From a virus: DNA of 26,081 bases. Position 1 is the first letter of the stretch, and each line of letters opens with the position of its first letter. Where the stretch lies: positions 1 to 26,081 of the IMG/VR virus record IMGVR_UViG_3300045967_000068; one strand, given 5' to 3'. Both the position numbers and the translations under genes were made by a program. Below, piece after piece: positions 14,526 through 20,828 of this stretch. The notes beneath the pieces are model-generated. The model searched no databases, was not told where the DNA came from, and worked only from the letters and a program-made list of their open reading frames with translations.

Positions 14526-14728
14526 TGTACTGGCCTCGCGCCTCGGGCCACTCGCCACCGGGCAACCGGAGACGGCGAGGCCCCCGAGGGCAGGCCCGCA
14601 CCGCACCGCTAGGGTGGCTGGCAAAGCGCTGCAGCGCCGACCAGCTCACGGCTCGCAAAGCGAAGACCGGGTGTAGGGCTCGGACCCCTAGCAGCACTGG
14701 CGCTGGGCTTGATCTCCCGGCGCCAGTG
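14526..14728 (+). ncRNA. Structured RNA: non-coding RNA or long 5' leader of tail operon
   Basis: About 230 bases lie between promoter P1 and the next clear start with no convincing gene. One frame is open but is Arg/Pro-rich, with visibly lower G/C at third positions than real neighbours. Hairpin I (14532-14596): stems 14532-36/14592-96, 14541-47/14583-89, 14551-56/14574-79 and 14558-61/14566-69, 22 pairs capped by a GCAA tetraloop. Hairpin II: 14617-21/14641-45 enclosing GCGC-TGCA-GCGC. Hairpin III: 14649-51/14667-69 and 14653-56/14660-63. Hairpin IV: TAGGG/CCCTA (14674-78/14686-90). Hairpin V: 13 pairs (14695-14707/14716-14728). The GNRA loop and the G-U pairs fit transcription of the + strand. 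It could be a free small RNA, an antitermination leader or a translational regulator; no known family is recognised. Confidence 0.55.
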
Positions 14729-14758
14729 GCGGTCTACGGCCGTGCTACTCTGCCGGCC

Positions 14759-15184
14759 ATGGCGCGAACCCAGCGGCTGGGCAAGAAGGTGGTGCTGTAC
14801 CGCGAGACGGTGGATGCGCTCGTGCTGGGCTACGCGGACGGCCAGCAGGAGGTGGGCGAGCGGATCATCGAGCGCGTGGACCCAGGCGTGCCCGACCGTG
14901 AGCCCTACGGGCGAGGCCTCGTGCAGAGCGGCGCCGCCGTTACCTACCTCAAAGGCCAGAAGGTGGCGGGCCGTGGCACGGCACCTCGTGGAGCCCAGCT
15001 CAAACGTGCTACCGTGATGACTGTGGTGGGCTACGGCTTCCCCGGTCGGTTTCTGGAGGAGGGCACCATCTACATCTCGCCTGGGCAGCTCGGGCTCACC
15101 CAGGGCGCCATGGCCGAGGTGAACGGCGCCGGCGCCGTGGTGGCGCCGGCCATTGCCCGCCGGCTCGCCAAGGTGCGCACGTGA
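14759..15184 (+). CDS. Neck/tail completion protein (HK97 gp10-like position)
   Basis: A 141-residue protein from ATG 14759 (MARTQRLGKK). There is no obvious Shine-Dalgarno, so translation could depend on the upstream RNA structure; an alternative in-frame GTG at 14726 lies inside hairpin V. Content is mixed: VVLYRETVDALVLGYADGQQ, IIERVDPGVPDREPYGRG, TVMTVVGYGFPGRFLEEGTI, and a basic helix at the end (APAIARRLAKVRT). The slot between the head genes and the tail terminator is normally held by HK97 gp10-type proteins, but sequence motifs alone do not prove this. GTGA overlap with the next gene. Confidence 0.6.
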   Translation: MARTQRLGKKVVLYRETVDALVLGYADGQQEVGERIIERVDPGVPDREPYGRGLVQSGAAVTYLKGQKVAGRGTAPRGAQLKRATVMTVVGYGFPGRFLEEGTIYISPGQLGLTQGAMAEVNGAGAVVAPAIARRLAKVRT

Positions 15185-15636
15185 GCGAGCCGCGCCAGAG
15201 CTGGGACCCGATCGGGCGGTTCGTTACCGAGCTGGGGCAGGATGCCCGAGTGGCCCCGATCGTGAGCACCAACCCCACGAGCCACCCGCGGGTGCGCGGG
15301 CAGGAGCCGGGCCCAGGCGATGCCCAGGGGCCCGACCGCTACCGGGCCTTCATCGTGATCGTTACCCTCGCCACCACGCCCCACCCCCAGGTGCCCATCG
15401 CGCGCTGCAGGCACCTCGTGCGCTGCTACGGCCGCACGAAGCAGGAGGCGGCCGACCTCGCCATGGCGGCAAGCGATGCAATCCACGGGCTCGGGCCGAG
15501 GGTAACGGGCGCCGCCAATGGCATCTACGTAACGCACGACGACACAGGTTCCGCGTACAGTACCGATCCAGACACCAAGCAACCGCAGTACAACTTCACC
15601 ATCGAGTCCGTCGTCACCGCCCAGGCGGTGGCGTAA
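15181..15636 (+). CDS. Tail terminator protein
   Basis: A 151-residue protein from GTG 15181 (GTGA overlap). It shows the tail-terminator pattern: an N-terminal helix region (DPIGRFVTELGQDARVAPIV), a strand after a loop (DRYRAFIVIVTLATTPHPQV), the central helix TKQEAADLAMAASDAIHGLG, and paired beta-strands near the end (PQYNFTIESVVTAQAVA). Such proteins form a ring that stops tail-tube growth and joins the tail to the neck. Its position, followed within about 550 bases by the major tail protein, supports the call. A hairpin follows its stop. Confidence 0.78.
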   Translation: MSEPRQSWDPIGRFVTELGQDARVAPIVSTNPTSHPRVRGQEPGPGDAQGPDRYRAFIVIVTLATTPHPQVPIARCRHLVRCYGRTKQEAADLAMAASDAIHGLGPRVTGAANGIYVTHDDTGSAYSTDPDTKQPQYNFTIESVVTAQAVA

Positions 15637-15642
15637 GAGCTG

Positions 15643-15664
15643 CGCCGGCGGCACGCTGCCGGCG
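15643..15664 (+). other. Intercistronic hairpin after tail terminator gene
   Basis: CGCCGGC at 15643-15649 pairs with GCCGGCG at 15658-15664; with a G-U and a G-C pair inside, the stem reaches 9 pairs around a CACG loop. There is no T-run. It lies between the tail terminator stop and a strong ribosome binding site (GGAGGAG, 15672-15678), so it may mark an mRNA processing boundary before the highly expressed tail genes. Confidence 0.5.
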
Positions 15665-15680
15665 AGCGATCGGAGGAGCA

Positions 15681-16181
15681 ATGGGCGCCGTGAGCCCGAG
15701 CCGCCGGCCGGCCGAGGCCGAGTTCACCACCGTGGCCGACGGCGTGCGAGCCCAGGTGGTGCGCGGGCAGCAGCTCCTCCCCCCACACCTCACGAGCAGC
15801 GCCCACGAGGGCCGCAGCGCGGCCTGCCGGTGCCGGCCGCTTCTCGAGCAGCTCACCACCGTGCAGCAGTGGCCCGTGGTGCCCCGTGGGGCGCGCGAGG
15901 CCTGCACCCAGGAGGCCTCGGCACTCTCCGAGGAGCACGACATGCGGCCACTGCGCCTCGCGCGCTGGCCGGGCGCGCCGGCGGCCCTCGCCGGGCAAGC
16001 GTGGCAGGGGCTCGTGGAGCTGGCCCTGACCATGTGTGGCTTCTGTGGCGCCGTGGAGGTGCGCGACATCAGCTTCAACGCAGCCGCCGGGCTCCGCCGT
16101 GGAGCCCTCGCACCCAGGCGCCGCTCGCGCATCCTGGGCTGGTACTCTGGCAAGCGGCCGGCAGGCCGCATCTACCTGTAG
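15681..16181 (+). CDS. Cys-containing hypothetical protein upstream of major tail protein
   Basis: A 166-residue protein from ATG 15681, 8 bases after GAGGAG. It has scattered Cys (AACRCRPLLEQL near 48-59 and EACTQ) and a C-x-x-C knuckle late (LTMCGFCGAVEVRDISF), with a basic tail (APRRRSRILGWYSGKRPAGR). The CGFCG knuckle followed by VEVRD looks like half of a zinc ribbon. There is no recognised family. It is an unusual insertion between tail terminator and major tail protein, which are normally adjacent. Its leader and first codons (GAGGAGCAATGGGCGCC) are nearly identical to those of the next gene. Confidence 0.65.
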   Translation: MGAVSPSRRPAEAEFTTVADGVRAQVVRGQQLLPPHLTSSAHEGRSAACRCRPLLEQLTTVQQWPVVPRGAREACTQEASALSEEHDMRPLRLARWPGAPAALAGQAWQGLVELALTMCGFCGAVEVRDISFNAAAGLRRGALAPRRRSRILGWYSGKRPAGRIYL

Positions 16182-16191
16182 AGGAGGAGCA

Positions 16192-16725
16192 ATGGGCGCC
16201 ACCGCGCAGACTCCGGCGAACCTCGTGATCGGTGCCGGCGACGTGCTCGTCGATACCGCCGATCAGGGCGTGACCGCCGACGACAATACCTACCGGGTGG
16301 AGCAGGAAATCTTCACCCCCGACAACCTCAACGGGGTGCCGGGCATCCTCCGCGACACGCACTACAAGACCCGCGAGGAGGCGGTCTTGGAGGTGACGTG
16401 GCCGGAGATCTCCCCCACCACCGCCGGCCTCATGTGGCCGGGCTCGCAGAGCGCGACCGTGGGCGAGGACACCACGATCGACAGCGATGGCAGCGTGCGC
16501 CGCATCCCGAGCGACGACTACCACGACTATGAGCTGCGCGTGCCGGGCCTCAATGGCAAGCAGTTCAGCTTCTTCGCCGATGGCGCGCTCAATCAGGCCG
16601 CCATCGAGTTCAACGGCCAGAACGCGGGCATGATGAGCCCGCGACTCGAGCTGCACTCCACCTGGGATGCGGCCGATCTCACCACGAGCCCCCACCGGAT
16701 CGTGATCACCGTCCCGGCGAGCTGA
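16192..16725 (+). CDS. Major tail (tube) protein
   Basis: A 177-residue protein from ATG 16192 with GAGGAGGAG at 16181-16189. Features: an early beta-region (ANLVIGAGDVLVDTADQGVT), TYRVEQEIFTPDNLNGVPGI, the strand EEAVLEVTWPEISPTTAGL, and a C-terminal sheet (AAIEFNGQNAGMMSPRLELH, then HRIVITVPAS). This matches the beta-barrel tube proteins of actinobacterial siphoviruses, many copies of which stack to form the tail tube. Position directly before the frameshifted chaperones is diagnostic. The strong Shine-Dalgarno fits its high copy number. Confidence 0.85.
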   Translation: MGATAQTPANLVIGAGDVLVDTADQGVTADDNTYRVEQEIFTPDNLNGVPGILRDTHYKTREEAVLEVTWPEISPTTAGLMWPGSQSATVGEDTTIDSDGSVRRIPSDDYHDYELRVPGLNGKQFSFFADGALNQAAIEFNGQNAGMMSPRLELHSTWDAADLTTSPHRIVITVPAS

Positions 16726-16738
16726 GCGAGCCGAGCAG

Positions 16739-17368
16739 GTGAGCCGAACCGCCACAGGGGCGGCCGCGGAGGAGCCGCGGCGCCCAGCCAATGGAGCCGA
16801 GGCTGCCGCCGAGATTGCGGCAGCCGCCGGCTCGGCACCCGAGCCCCAGGGCCTCGGCCTCCTCGGGGGTCTCGACTTTGGCAAGCTCATCGCGCGCCGC
16901 ACCTCCACCGATGTGCTGGCAGGCGTGGTGCGCCTCCGCCTCGCCCGGCGCGAGTACGTGCTGCCGGTGCTGCCCATCCGCCCCAACCGCGAGTGGAAGG
17001 CCGAGCTGGAGAACAACCTAGTCGGGCTGCTCGCCCAGGTGGAGCGCTCGGGCGATGACCTGGGCGCGATCCTCGCAGCGTTCAGCACCCAAACGGAGCC
17101 CATGCTGCAGGCGCTCTACAGCTACGACCGCACGGGCGTGCTGCCCGCGCGCGAGGAGCTGGAGGAGCAGGCCACCGACATGGAGGTGCTGCTGGCCACC
17201 CTGGAGGTGTGGCAGGTGGCCAACCCTTTCGCAGCCGTCGCGCTCGGGCTCATGGGGGAGGCGGAGCAGGTGGAGCTGCCACAGATCCAGACACCGCAGC
17301 CGCCGGCGCCTACGAATTCGCGGCGGCCGAGTACGGGTGGAAGCCGCAAGAGATCGAGGCAGAGCTAA
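16739..17368 (+). CDS. Tail assembly chaperone, upstream (G-like) product
   Basis: A 209-residue protein from GTG 16739. After a 50-residue Ala/Glu-rich head it contains STDVLAGVVRLRLARREYVL, PVLPIRPNREWKAELENNL, a helical core (LGAILAAFSTQTEPMLQAL) and ATLEVWQVANPFAAVALGLM. The last 30 residues are Pro/Ser/Arg-rich and unlike the core. Two-frame chaperones coat the tape measure during tail assembly. A -1 shift at CCCTTTC (17224-17230) would join residues 1-164 to the downstream frame. Start choice is moderate because the Shine-Dalgarno is weak. Confidence 0.85.
   Translation: MSRTATGAAAEEPRRPANGAEAAAEIAAAAGSAPEPQGLGLLGGLDFGKLIARRTSTDVLAGVVRLRLARREYVLPVLPIRPNREWKAELENNLVGLLAQVERSGDDLGAILAAFSTQTEPMLQALYSYDRTGVLPAREELEEQATDMEVLLATLEVWQVANPFAAVALGLMGEAEQVELPQIQTPQPPAPTNSRRPSTGGSRKRSRQS
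17224..17230 (+). promoter_or_regulatory. Probable -1 ribosomal frameshift site CCCTTTC
   Basis: In the chaperone frame the codons read AAC CCT TTC, so CCCTTTC fits the X-XXY-YYZ slippery rule exactly: P-site CCT to CCC and A-site TTC to TTT. The -1 frame is open from here to 17634. GGGGGAG at 17254-17260 is a weaker alternative, because the A-site re-pairing is poor. Confidence 0.6.
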
Positions 17369-17634
17369 CCGATGAACAGCTCCTCGTGTACCTCGACCGA
17401 GCCGAGCACCGACTGGCCGAGCGCTTCTCCGAGGCGGTGGAGGCTGCACGAGCGGGCGTCATCTTCGCCCATGAGCCCAAGGCCTACCAGCGCTGGGCCA
17501 ATGAGCGCCGGCGCGCGCTCGCGGCCGCCGGCGGTGGCGGGCTCACCGGCGAGGAGCTGGAGGCTGCAGTGCTGACGCTGCTCTCCACGAGCCCCGATAT
17601 CGTGGCCGTGCGCTACTCGCGGGCGGTGCACTAA
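17230..17634 (+). CDS. Tail assembly chaperone, -1 frame extension (T-like)
   Basis: The -1 frame relative to the upstream chaperone; the fusion would be about 298 residues (164 upstream plus 134 here). After a Gly/Ala/Arg linker comes a real-looking domain: AYEFAAAEYGWKPQEIEAEL, TDEQLLVYLDRAEHRLAERF, KAYQRWANERRRALAAAGGG, ending in LLSTSPDIVAVRYSRAVH. There is no good start or Shine-Dalgarno at its head, as expected if it is made only by frameshifting. The TAA directly abuts the GTG of the tape measure gene. The exact junction is inferred, not shown. Confidence 0.75.
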   Translation, partial: RSRRARAHGGGGAGGAATDPDTAAAGAYEFAAAEYGWKPQEIEAELTDEQLLVYLDRAEHRLAERFSEAVEAARAGVIFAHEPKAYQRWANERRRALAAAGGGGLTGEELEAAVLTLLSTSPDIVAVRYSRAVH

Positions 17635-20178
17635 GTGGCCACGCTGTTCGACGTCTTCGGCCGGCTGCTGCTGGAGGGCGAGGGCAAGCAGTTCGTGGCC
17701 CAAGCCGTCAAGGCCGGCGAGAAGGCGGGCGACCAAGCCGGGCAGACCATGGGCCAGCGCCTCGCCAAGGGCGTGCGCTCGGCACTCGGGCCTGGGCTCA
17801 AAGTGGCGGCCGCCGGCGCAGCCGCCGTGTTCGGGGTGGCCACTCGCGGCGCCATCGAGATGGAGGACGCCATGGCCCGCTACCGGGCCGAGACTGGCGC
17901 CACCGCGGAGGAGGCCAAGCGCGCCCTGGGCGCCGTCAATCAGATCGCCGGGCGGCAGCAGCAGAGCCTGGAGGCCGTAACCGACGTAGCGATCCGGGTG
18001 AAGCGCGACCTCGGGGCGGTGGGCGAGGAGGCGGACAAGCTCACCGAGGATTTCACCCGCTTTGCCCGCGTAACGAGGCAGGACGCCGCGGGCGCTGTGA
18101 GCGAGTTCGACGACATCCTCGACTCGTGGGGCCTCACCACAGCCGATGCCGCTGGGCTCATGGACCGGCTGCTCGTGAGCCAGCAGAAGTTCGGCGGCTC
18201 GATCACCGATAACCAGAAGACGCTGGCCGCACTCGCGCCGGCGCTCCGGGCCGCTAACTTCGAGGTGGACGACGCCATCAGCCTGCTCGGGCTGTTCGGC
18301 GCCAAGGGCCTGGACGCGGCCTCGGGCAGCGCGGCCTTCGCCAAGGCCCTGACCAAGGTGGAGAGCCCCGAGGAACTGCAGCGGCTCATCGCAGACATCA
18401 GTGCCACCGAGGATCCGTTCGAGCGAGCCCGCAAGGCCGCCGACCTGTTCGGCGCACGGGCCGGTGCCAAGCTCGCGAACGCCCTCGCCGGGGCCAACCT
18501 CGACGACTACGCAGTGAGCATGGACGAGGCCGCCGGTGCCACGACCAAGGCAGCCGACGCGCTCGACTCGAGCTTCGGTGGGCGGTTCCGCAAGCTCATG
18601 TCGGAGGCCGGCGCCGCGGTGCGTGGCTTTGGCTCCGAGCTGGGGCCGGCGCTCACAGGCGTGGCGGCCCTCGCCAGCCTGGGCGGCACGCTCGGGCTCG
18701 ACAAGGTGCTGGGCAAGGGCTTCGCCAAGCTCGCCGGCTCCGCCCTCGTGCGCGGTGCCGCGAGCAAAGCGGGCTTTGCGATCGGGCTCATCTTCACGGG
18801 TGCAATGTTCGCGGCCGACAAGCTCGGCTCCGCCCTCTCGGTCGGGCTCAACGCACTGCCCGGCTCCGCCCTCGTCAAGGGCGCGGCGGGCAAGGTTGGC
18901 GCGCTCCTCGGCACCAACCTGGGCAAGGCCGGCGCTGCCGCCTTCGCGGCCTTCATGGTGGTGGAGGTGGTGAACACCTACAACCAAGTCAAGGCCGGGC
19001 TGGCCGAGCAGAACGCACAGATCAGCAAGGACGTGGCCAACCAAATCGCCACCGGCACCACCTCGCAGCTCCAGCAGACCAAGGCCGCCCTGGAGAGCGG
19101 CCTGGAGGAGCTGAGCGGGGTATGGGACGCTGGCCTGTTCACGAACGAGACTCGAGCTAAGCTCCAAGCCGACCTCGCGGCCACGAGCGCGGAGCTGGAG
19201 CGCCGCGCTGCGCAGATCCCCGGAGGGGTGGCCGCCGGGCTGGAGGCCGGCCAGGGCGAGGTAACGGGCGCGGCCGACGAGATGGTGGATGGTATCCCCG
19301 GCGAGGTGGAGGAGGCCAACGCCGAGGCAGCCGCCGAGGCAGCCAAGACACCCCAGGAGATCGCGGCCGGCATCCTCTCCACCCAGGGCGCCGTGGGCGA
19401 GGCCATGGCGGCTCTCACCAATCAGATCGAGAACGAGAAGACGCGGGCCCAGGAGATCGCCTACCTGATTGGCGTGCTCACCTCCACCGAGCTGGCGAAC
19501 GGGCTCAAAGACAAGCGGCCCGGAGTACGCGCCCAGGCCGAGGCCACCCGCCAGATCGCGGAGGCCCGGCTGGCCGAGCTGCAGCCGGCCTCGGGCAAGA
19601 TCGGGCGCAAGAGTAACGACGCCCTCGCGGCTGGCATGAAAAGCAAGGATCCCGCGGTGCGCGCCCAGGCCAAACGGACCAAGGGCATCGTGGAGACGAG
19701 CATCAAGCCGAACACCGCGCCAGCCGGGCAGCGCGCGATCAATACCATGAACACCCAGCTCCGCAAGGGCTCCGGGCGCCTGGGCGCCACGGCGGCCGCC
19801 CTCGCCCGCACGATCGTTACTCGGCTCATGGCCACCGTCCAGGCCGGCCTCAACACCCCCGGCCGTTACGGCTACAGCGAGAAGGGCAGGGCCGCCGGCG
19901 GGCGAGTGTATGAGGGGCAGGCCTACATCGTGGGCGAGAACCGCCCGGAGCTGTTCGTGCCCGACGTGACCGGCACGATCATGCCCCGTGTGCCACCGGC
20001 GACCCAGCCGGCGCCCTACGCGAGCGGCAGCAGCCGTACCGAAATCAACCTGCAGACCTACGGGCTGCCCATGCGAGCCGAGACGCCGGCGCAGGTGGTG
20101 CGGCGCATCAAGCGGGCCTCGCGCCTCGGCACGGTGGCCCCGAAGCCCCGCGTGCCGGGCTGGGAAGGAGCGGGCTAG
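17635..20178 (+). CDS. Tape measure protein
   Basis: An 847-residue protein from GTG 17635, adjoining the chaperone stop. It is Ala-rich and helical with hydrophobic stretches near 55-75 (LKVAAAGAAAVFGVATRG), 375-405 (AIGLIFTGAMFAADKLGSAL) and 435-450. Residues 80-330 fit the phage minor tail/TP901-type tape measure domain (EMEDAMARYRAETGATAEEA, TLAALAPALRAANFEVDDAI, KVESPEELQRLIADI). Near the C-terminus GENRPELFVPDVTGTIMPR (about 767-785) is the common GxxxPELxxP motif of tape measures. The protein sets tail length and is ejected ahead of the DNA. At the usual 0.15 nm per residue the tail would be about 125 nm (family rule of thumb). Confidence 0.93.
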   Translation: MATLFDVFGRLLLEGEGKQFVAQAVKAGEKAGDQAGQTMGQRLAKGVRSALGPGLKVAAAGAAAVFGVATRGAIEMEDAMARYRAETGATAEEAKRALGAVNQIAGRQQQSLEAVTDVAIRVKRDLGAVGEEADKLTEDFTRFARVTRQDAAGAVSEFDDILDSWGLTTADAAGLMDRLLVSQQKFGGSITDNQKTLAALAPALRAANFEVDDAISLLGLFGAKGLDAASGSAAFAKALTKVESPEELQRLIADISATEDPFERARKAADLFGARAGAKLANALAGANLDDYAVSMDEAAGATTKAADALDSSFGGRFRKLMSEAGAAVRGFGSELGPALTGVAALASLGGTLGLDKVLGKGFAKLAGSALVRGAASKAGFAIGLIFTGAMFAADKLGSALSVGLNALPGSALVKGAAGKVGALLGTNLGKAGAAAFAAFMVVEVVNTYNQVKAGLAEQNAQISKDVANQIATGTTSQLQQTKAALESGLEELSGVWDAGLFTNETRAKLQADLAATSAELERRAAQIPGGVAAGLEAGQGEVTGAADEMVDGIPGEVEEANAEAAAEAAKTPQEIAAGILSTQGAVGEAMAALTNQIENEKTRAQEIAYLIGVLTSTELANGLKDKRPGVRAQAEATRQIAEARLAELQPASGKIGRKSNDALAAGMKSKDPAVRAQAKRTKGIVETSIKPNTAPAGQRAINTMNTQLRKGSGRLGATAAALARTIVTRLMATVQAGLNTPGRYGYSEKGRAAGGRVYEGQAYIVGENRPELFVPDVTGTIMPRVPPATQPAPYASGSSRTEINLQTYGLPMRAETPAQVVRRIKRASRLGTVAPKPRVPGWEGAG

Positions 20179-20646
20179 ATGCCGGTGGTGGTGCGTGGCG
20201 TAACGTACCGGGGCACGAATTGCGTCCAGTTCGACGGGGCACAGTGCCGCATGGTGCTGCGCCTCGTGCGTGGCCTCGACGAGGGCTCGCGGGTGCGCGG
20301 GGTGGACACCATGATCCCCGGCGCCGCTGGGCGGATCGCGGAGGAGCGCGTAGGCGATGGCCGCACCCTGGAGGGCATAGGCTGGGTCGCTGGCACCGGC
20401 GGCACCCCGGCCGAGCAGGCGGCCGACTTCGAAGCCGCCATGGCCGAACTGCGCGCGCTCTTTGACCCCACCCTCGACCCCGGCACGCTGGAGGTGCTGC
20501 TGGCCGATGGCAGCACCGCGAGCATCCAGGCCCGCACCATGCCCGAGGAGCCCGAGTGGGGCGACGATAAGAACCCCCTCTACCGCGAGTTCAACGTGGA
20601 GTGGGAGGCGGTAGACGGGGCCGACTGGAGCTTCGAGGCCTCGTGA
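20179..20646 (+). CDS. Distal tail protein (Dit-like) / minor tail protein
   Basis: A 155-residue protein whose ATG directly follows the tape measure stop. It shows a short beta-rich design: VVVRGVTYRGTNCVQFDGAQ, RGVDTMIPGAAGRIAEERVG, GRTLEGIGWVAGTGGTPAEQ, a helix AADFEAAMAELRALFDP, then LEVLLADGSTASIQARTMPE and a final strand YREFNVEWEAVDGADWSFEA. This pattern (radical engineering of arginine or charge aside, 'R...G...I P G A/G G R') is that of small Dit-like minor tail proteins next to the tape measure, which form the hexameric ring on which the tip is built. Stop overlaps the next GTG. Confidence 0.72.
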   Translation: MPVVVRGVTYRGTNCVQFDGAQCRMVLRLVRGLDEGSRVRGVDTMIPGAAGRIAEERVGDGRTLEGIGWVAGTGGTPAEQAADFEAAMAELRALFDPTLDPGTLEVLLADGSTASIQARTMPEEPEWGDDKNPLYREFNVEWEAVDGADWSFEAS

Positions 20647-20828
20647 TCGAGGTCGGCGCTCGCGTGGAGGTGCTGGCCGGCCGCCTCCGGGGCAAGAACG
20701 GCACCGTCGTGGCCGAGTGGCAGGAGCGCGGCTGTGGGTGCCGGAGCGTGATCGTGCGCCTTGACAGCGGCCACGAGTGGGCGGGCAAGCCCGAGGAGCT
20801 GCGCCAGCTCGAGACGGTGCCGGCATGA
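20643..20828 (+). CDS. KOW-like mini-protein
   Basis: A 61-residue protein from GTG 20643 (GTGA overlap), ending in an ATGA overlap with the tip gene. The core VGARVEVLAGRLRGKNGTVV resembles the KOW beta-hairpin (V-x-V...G-x-x-x-G-x-x-G-x-V) found in ribosomal proteins and NusG, followed by a CGC pair, VIVRLDSGHEWAGKPEELRQ and LETV. It is oddly placed between two tail-tip genes. It may be a small structural SH3-like barrel in the tip or an RNA-binding regulator. Function unknown. Confidence 0.6.
   Translation: MIEVGARVEVLAGRLRGKNGTVVAEWQERGCGCRSVIVRLDSGHEWAGKPEELRQLETVPA

Noticed and set aside
14626-14698. tRNA-like geometry: 6 of 7 acceptor-type pairs (GCGCTGC with GCAGCAC), a 5-pair stem with 7-base loop at the T-arm position, 73 bases overall
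   Set aside because: The loop CTCGGAC lacks the TTCRA sequence, no anticodon arm with a 7-base loop forms, the D-arm does not pair, and the acceptor strands are better used in hairpins II and V. Treated as part of the structured RNA instead.
14695-14728. Intrinsic terminator at hairpin V
   Set aside because: The stem is strong, but no T-run follows and a coupled tail operon starts 31 bases later with no other visible promoter.
14525-14758. N-terminal extension of the 14759 gene through the open frame beginning at ATG 14525
   Set aside because: The start would lie at or before the predicted transcription start, the product is Arg/Pro-rich and unlike a protein, third-position G/C is low, and the DNA is better explained by nested hairpins.
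17365-20826. Very long open frame on the minus strand opposite the tape measure gene (and similar ones at 7710-9680 and 20891-22900)
   Set aside because: Antisense shadows caused by high GC: they have His/Gly/Arg/Leu-rich composition without motifs, while the + strand frames carry clear family signatures.
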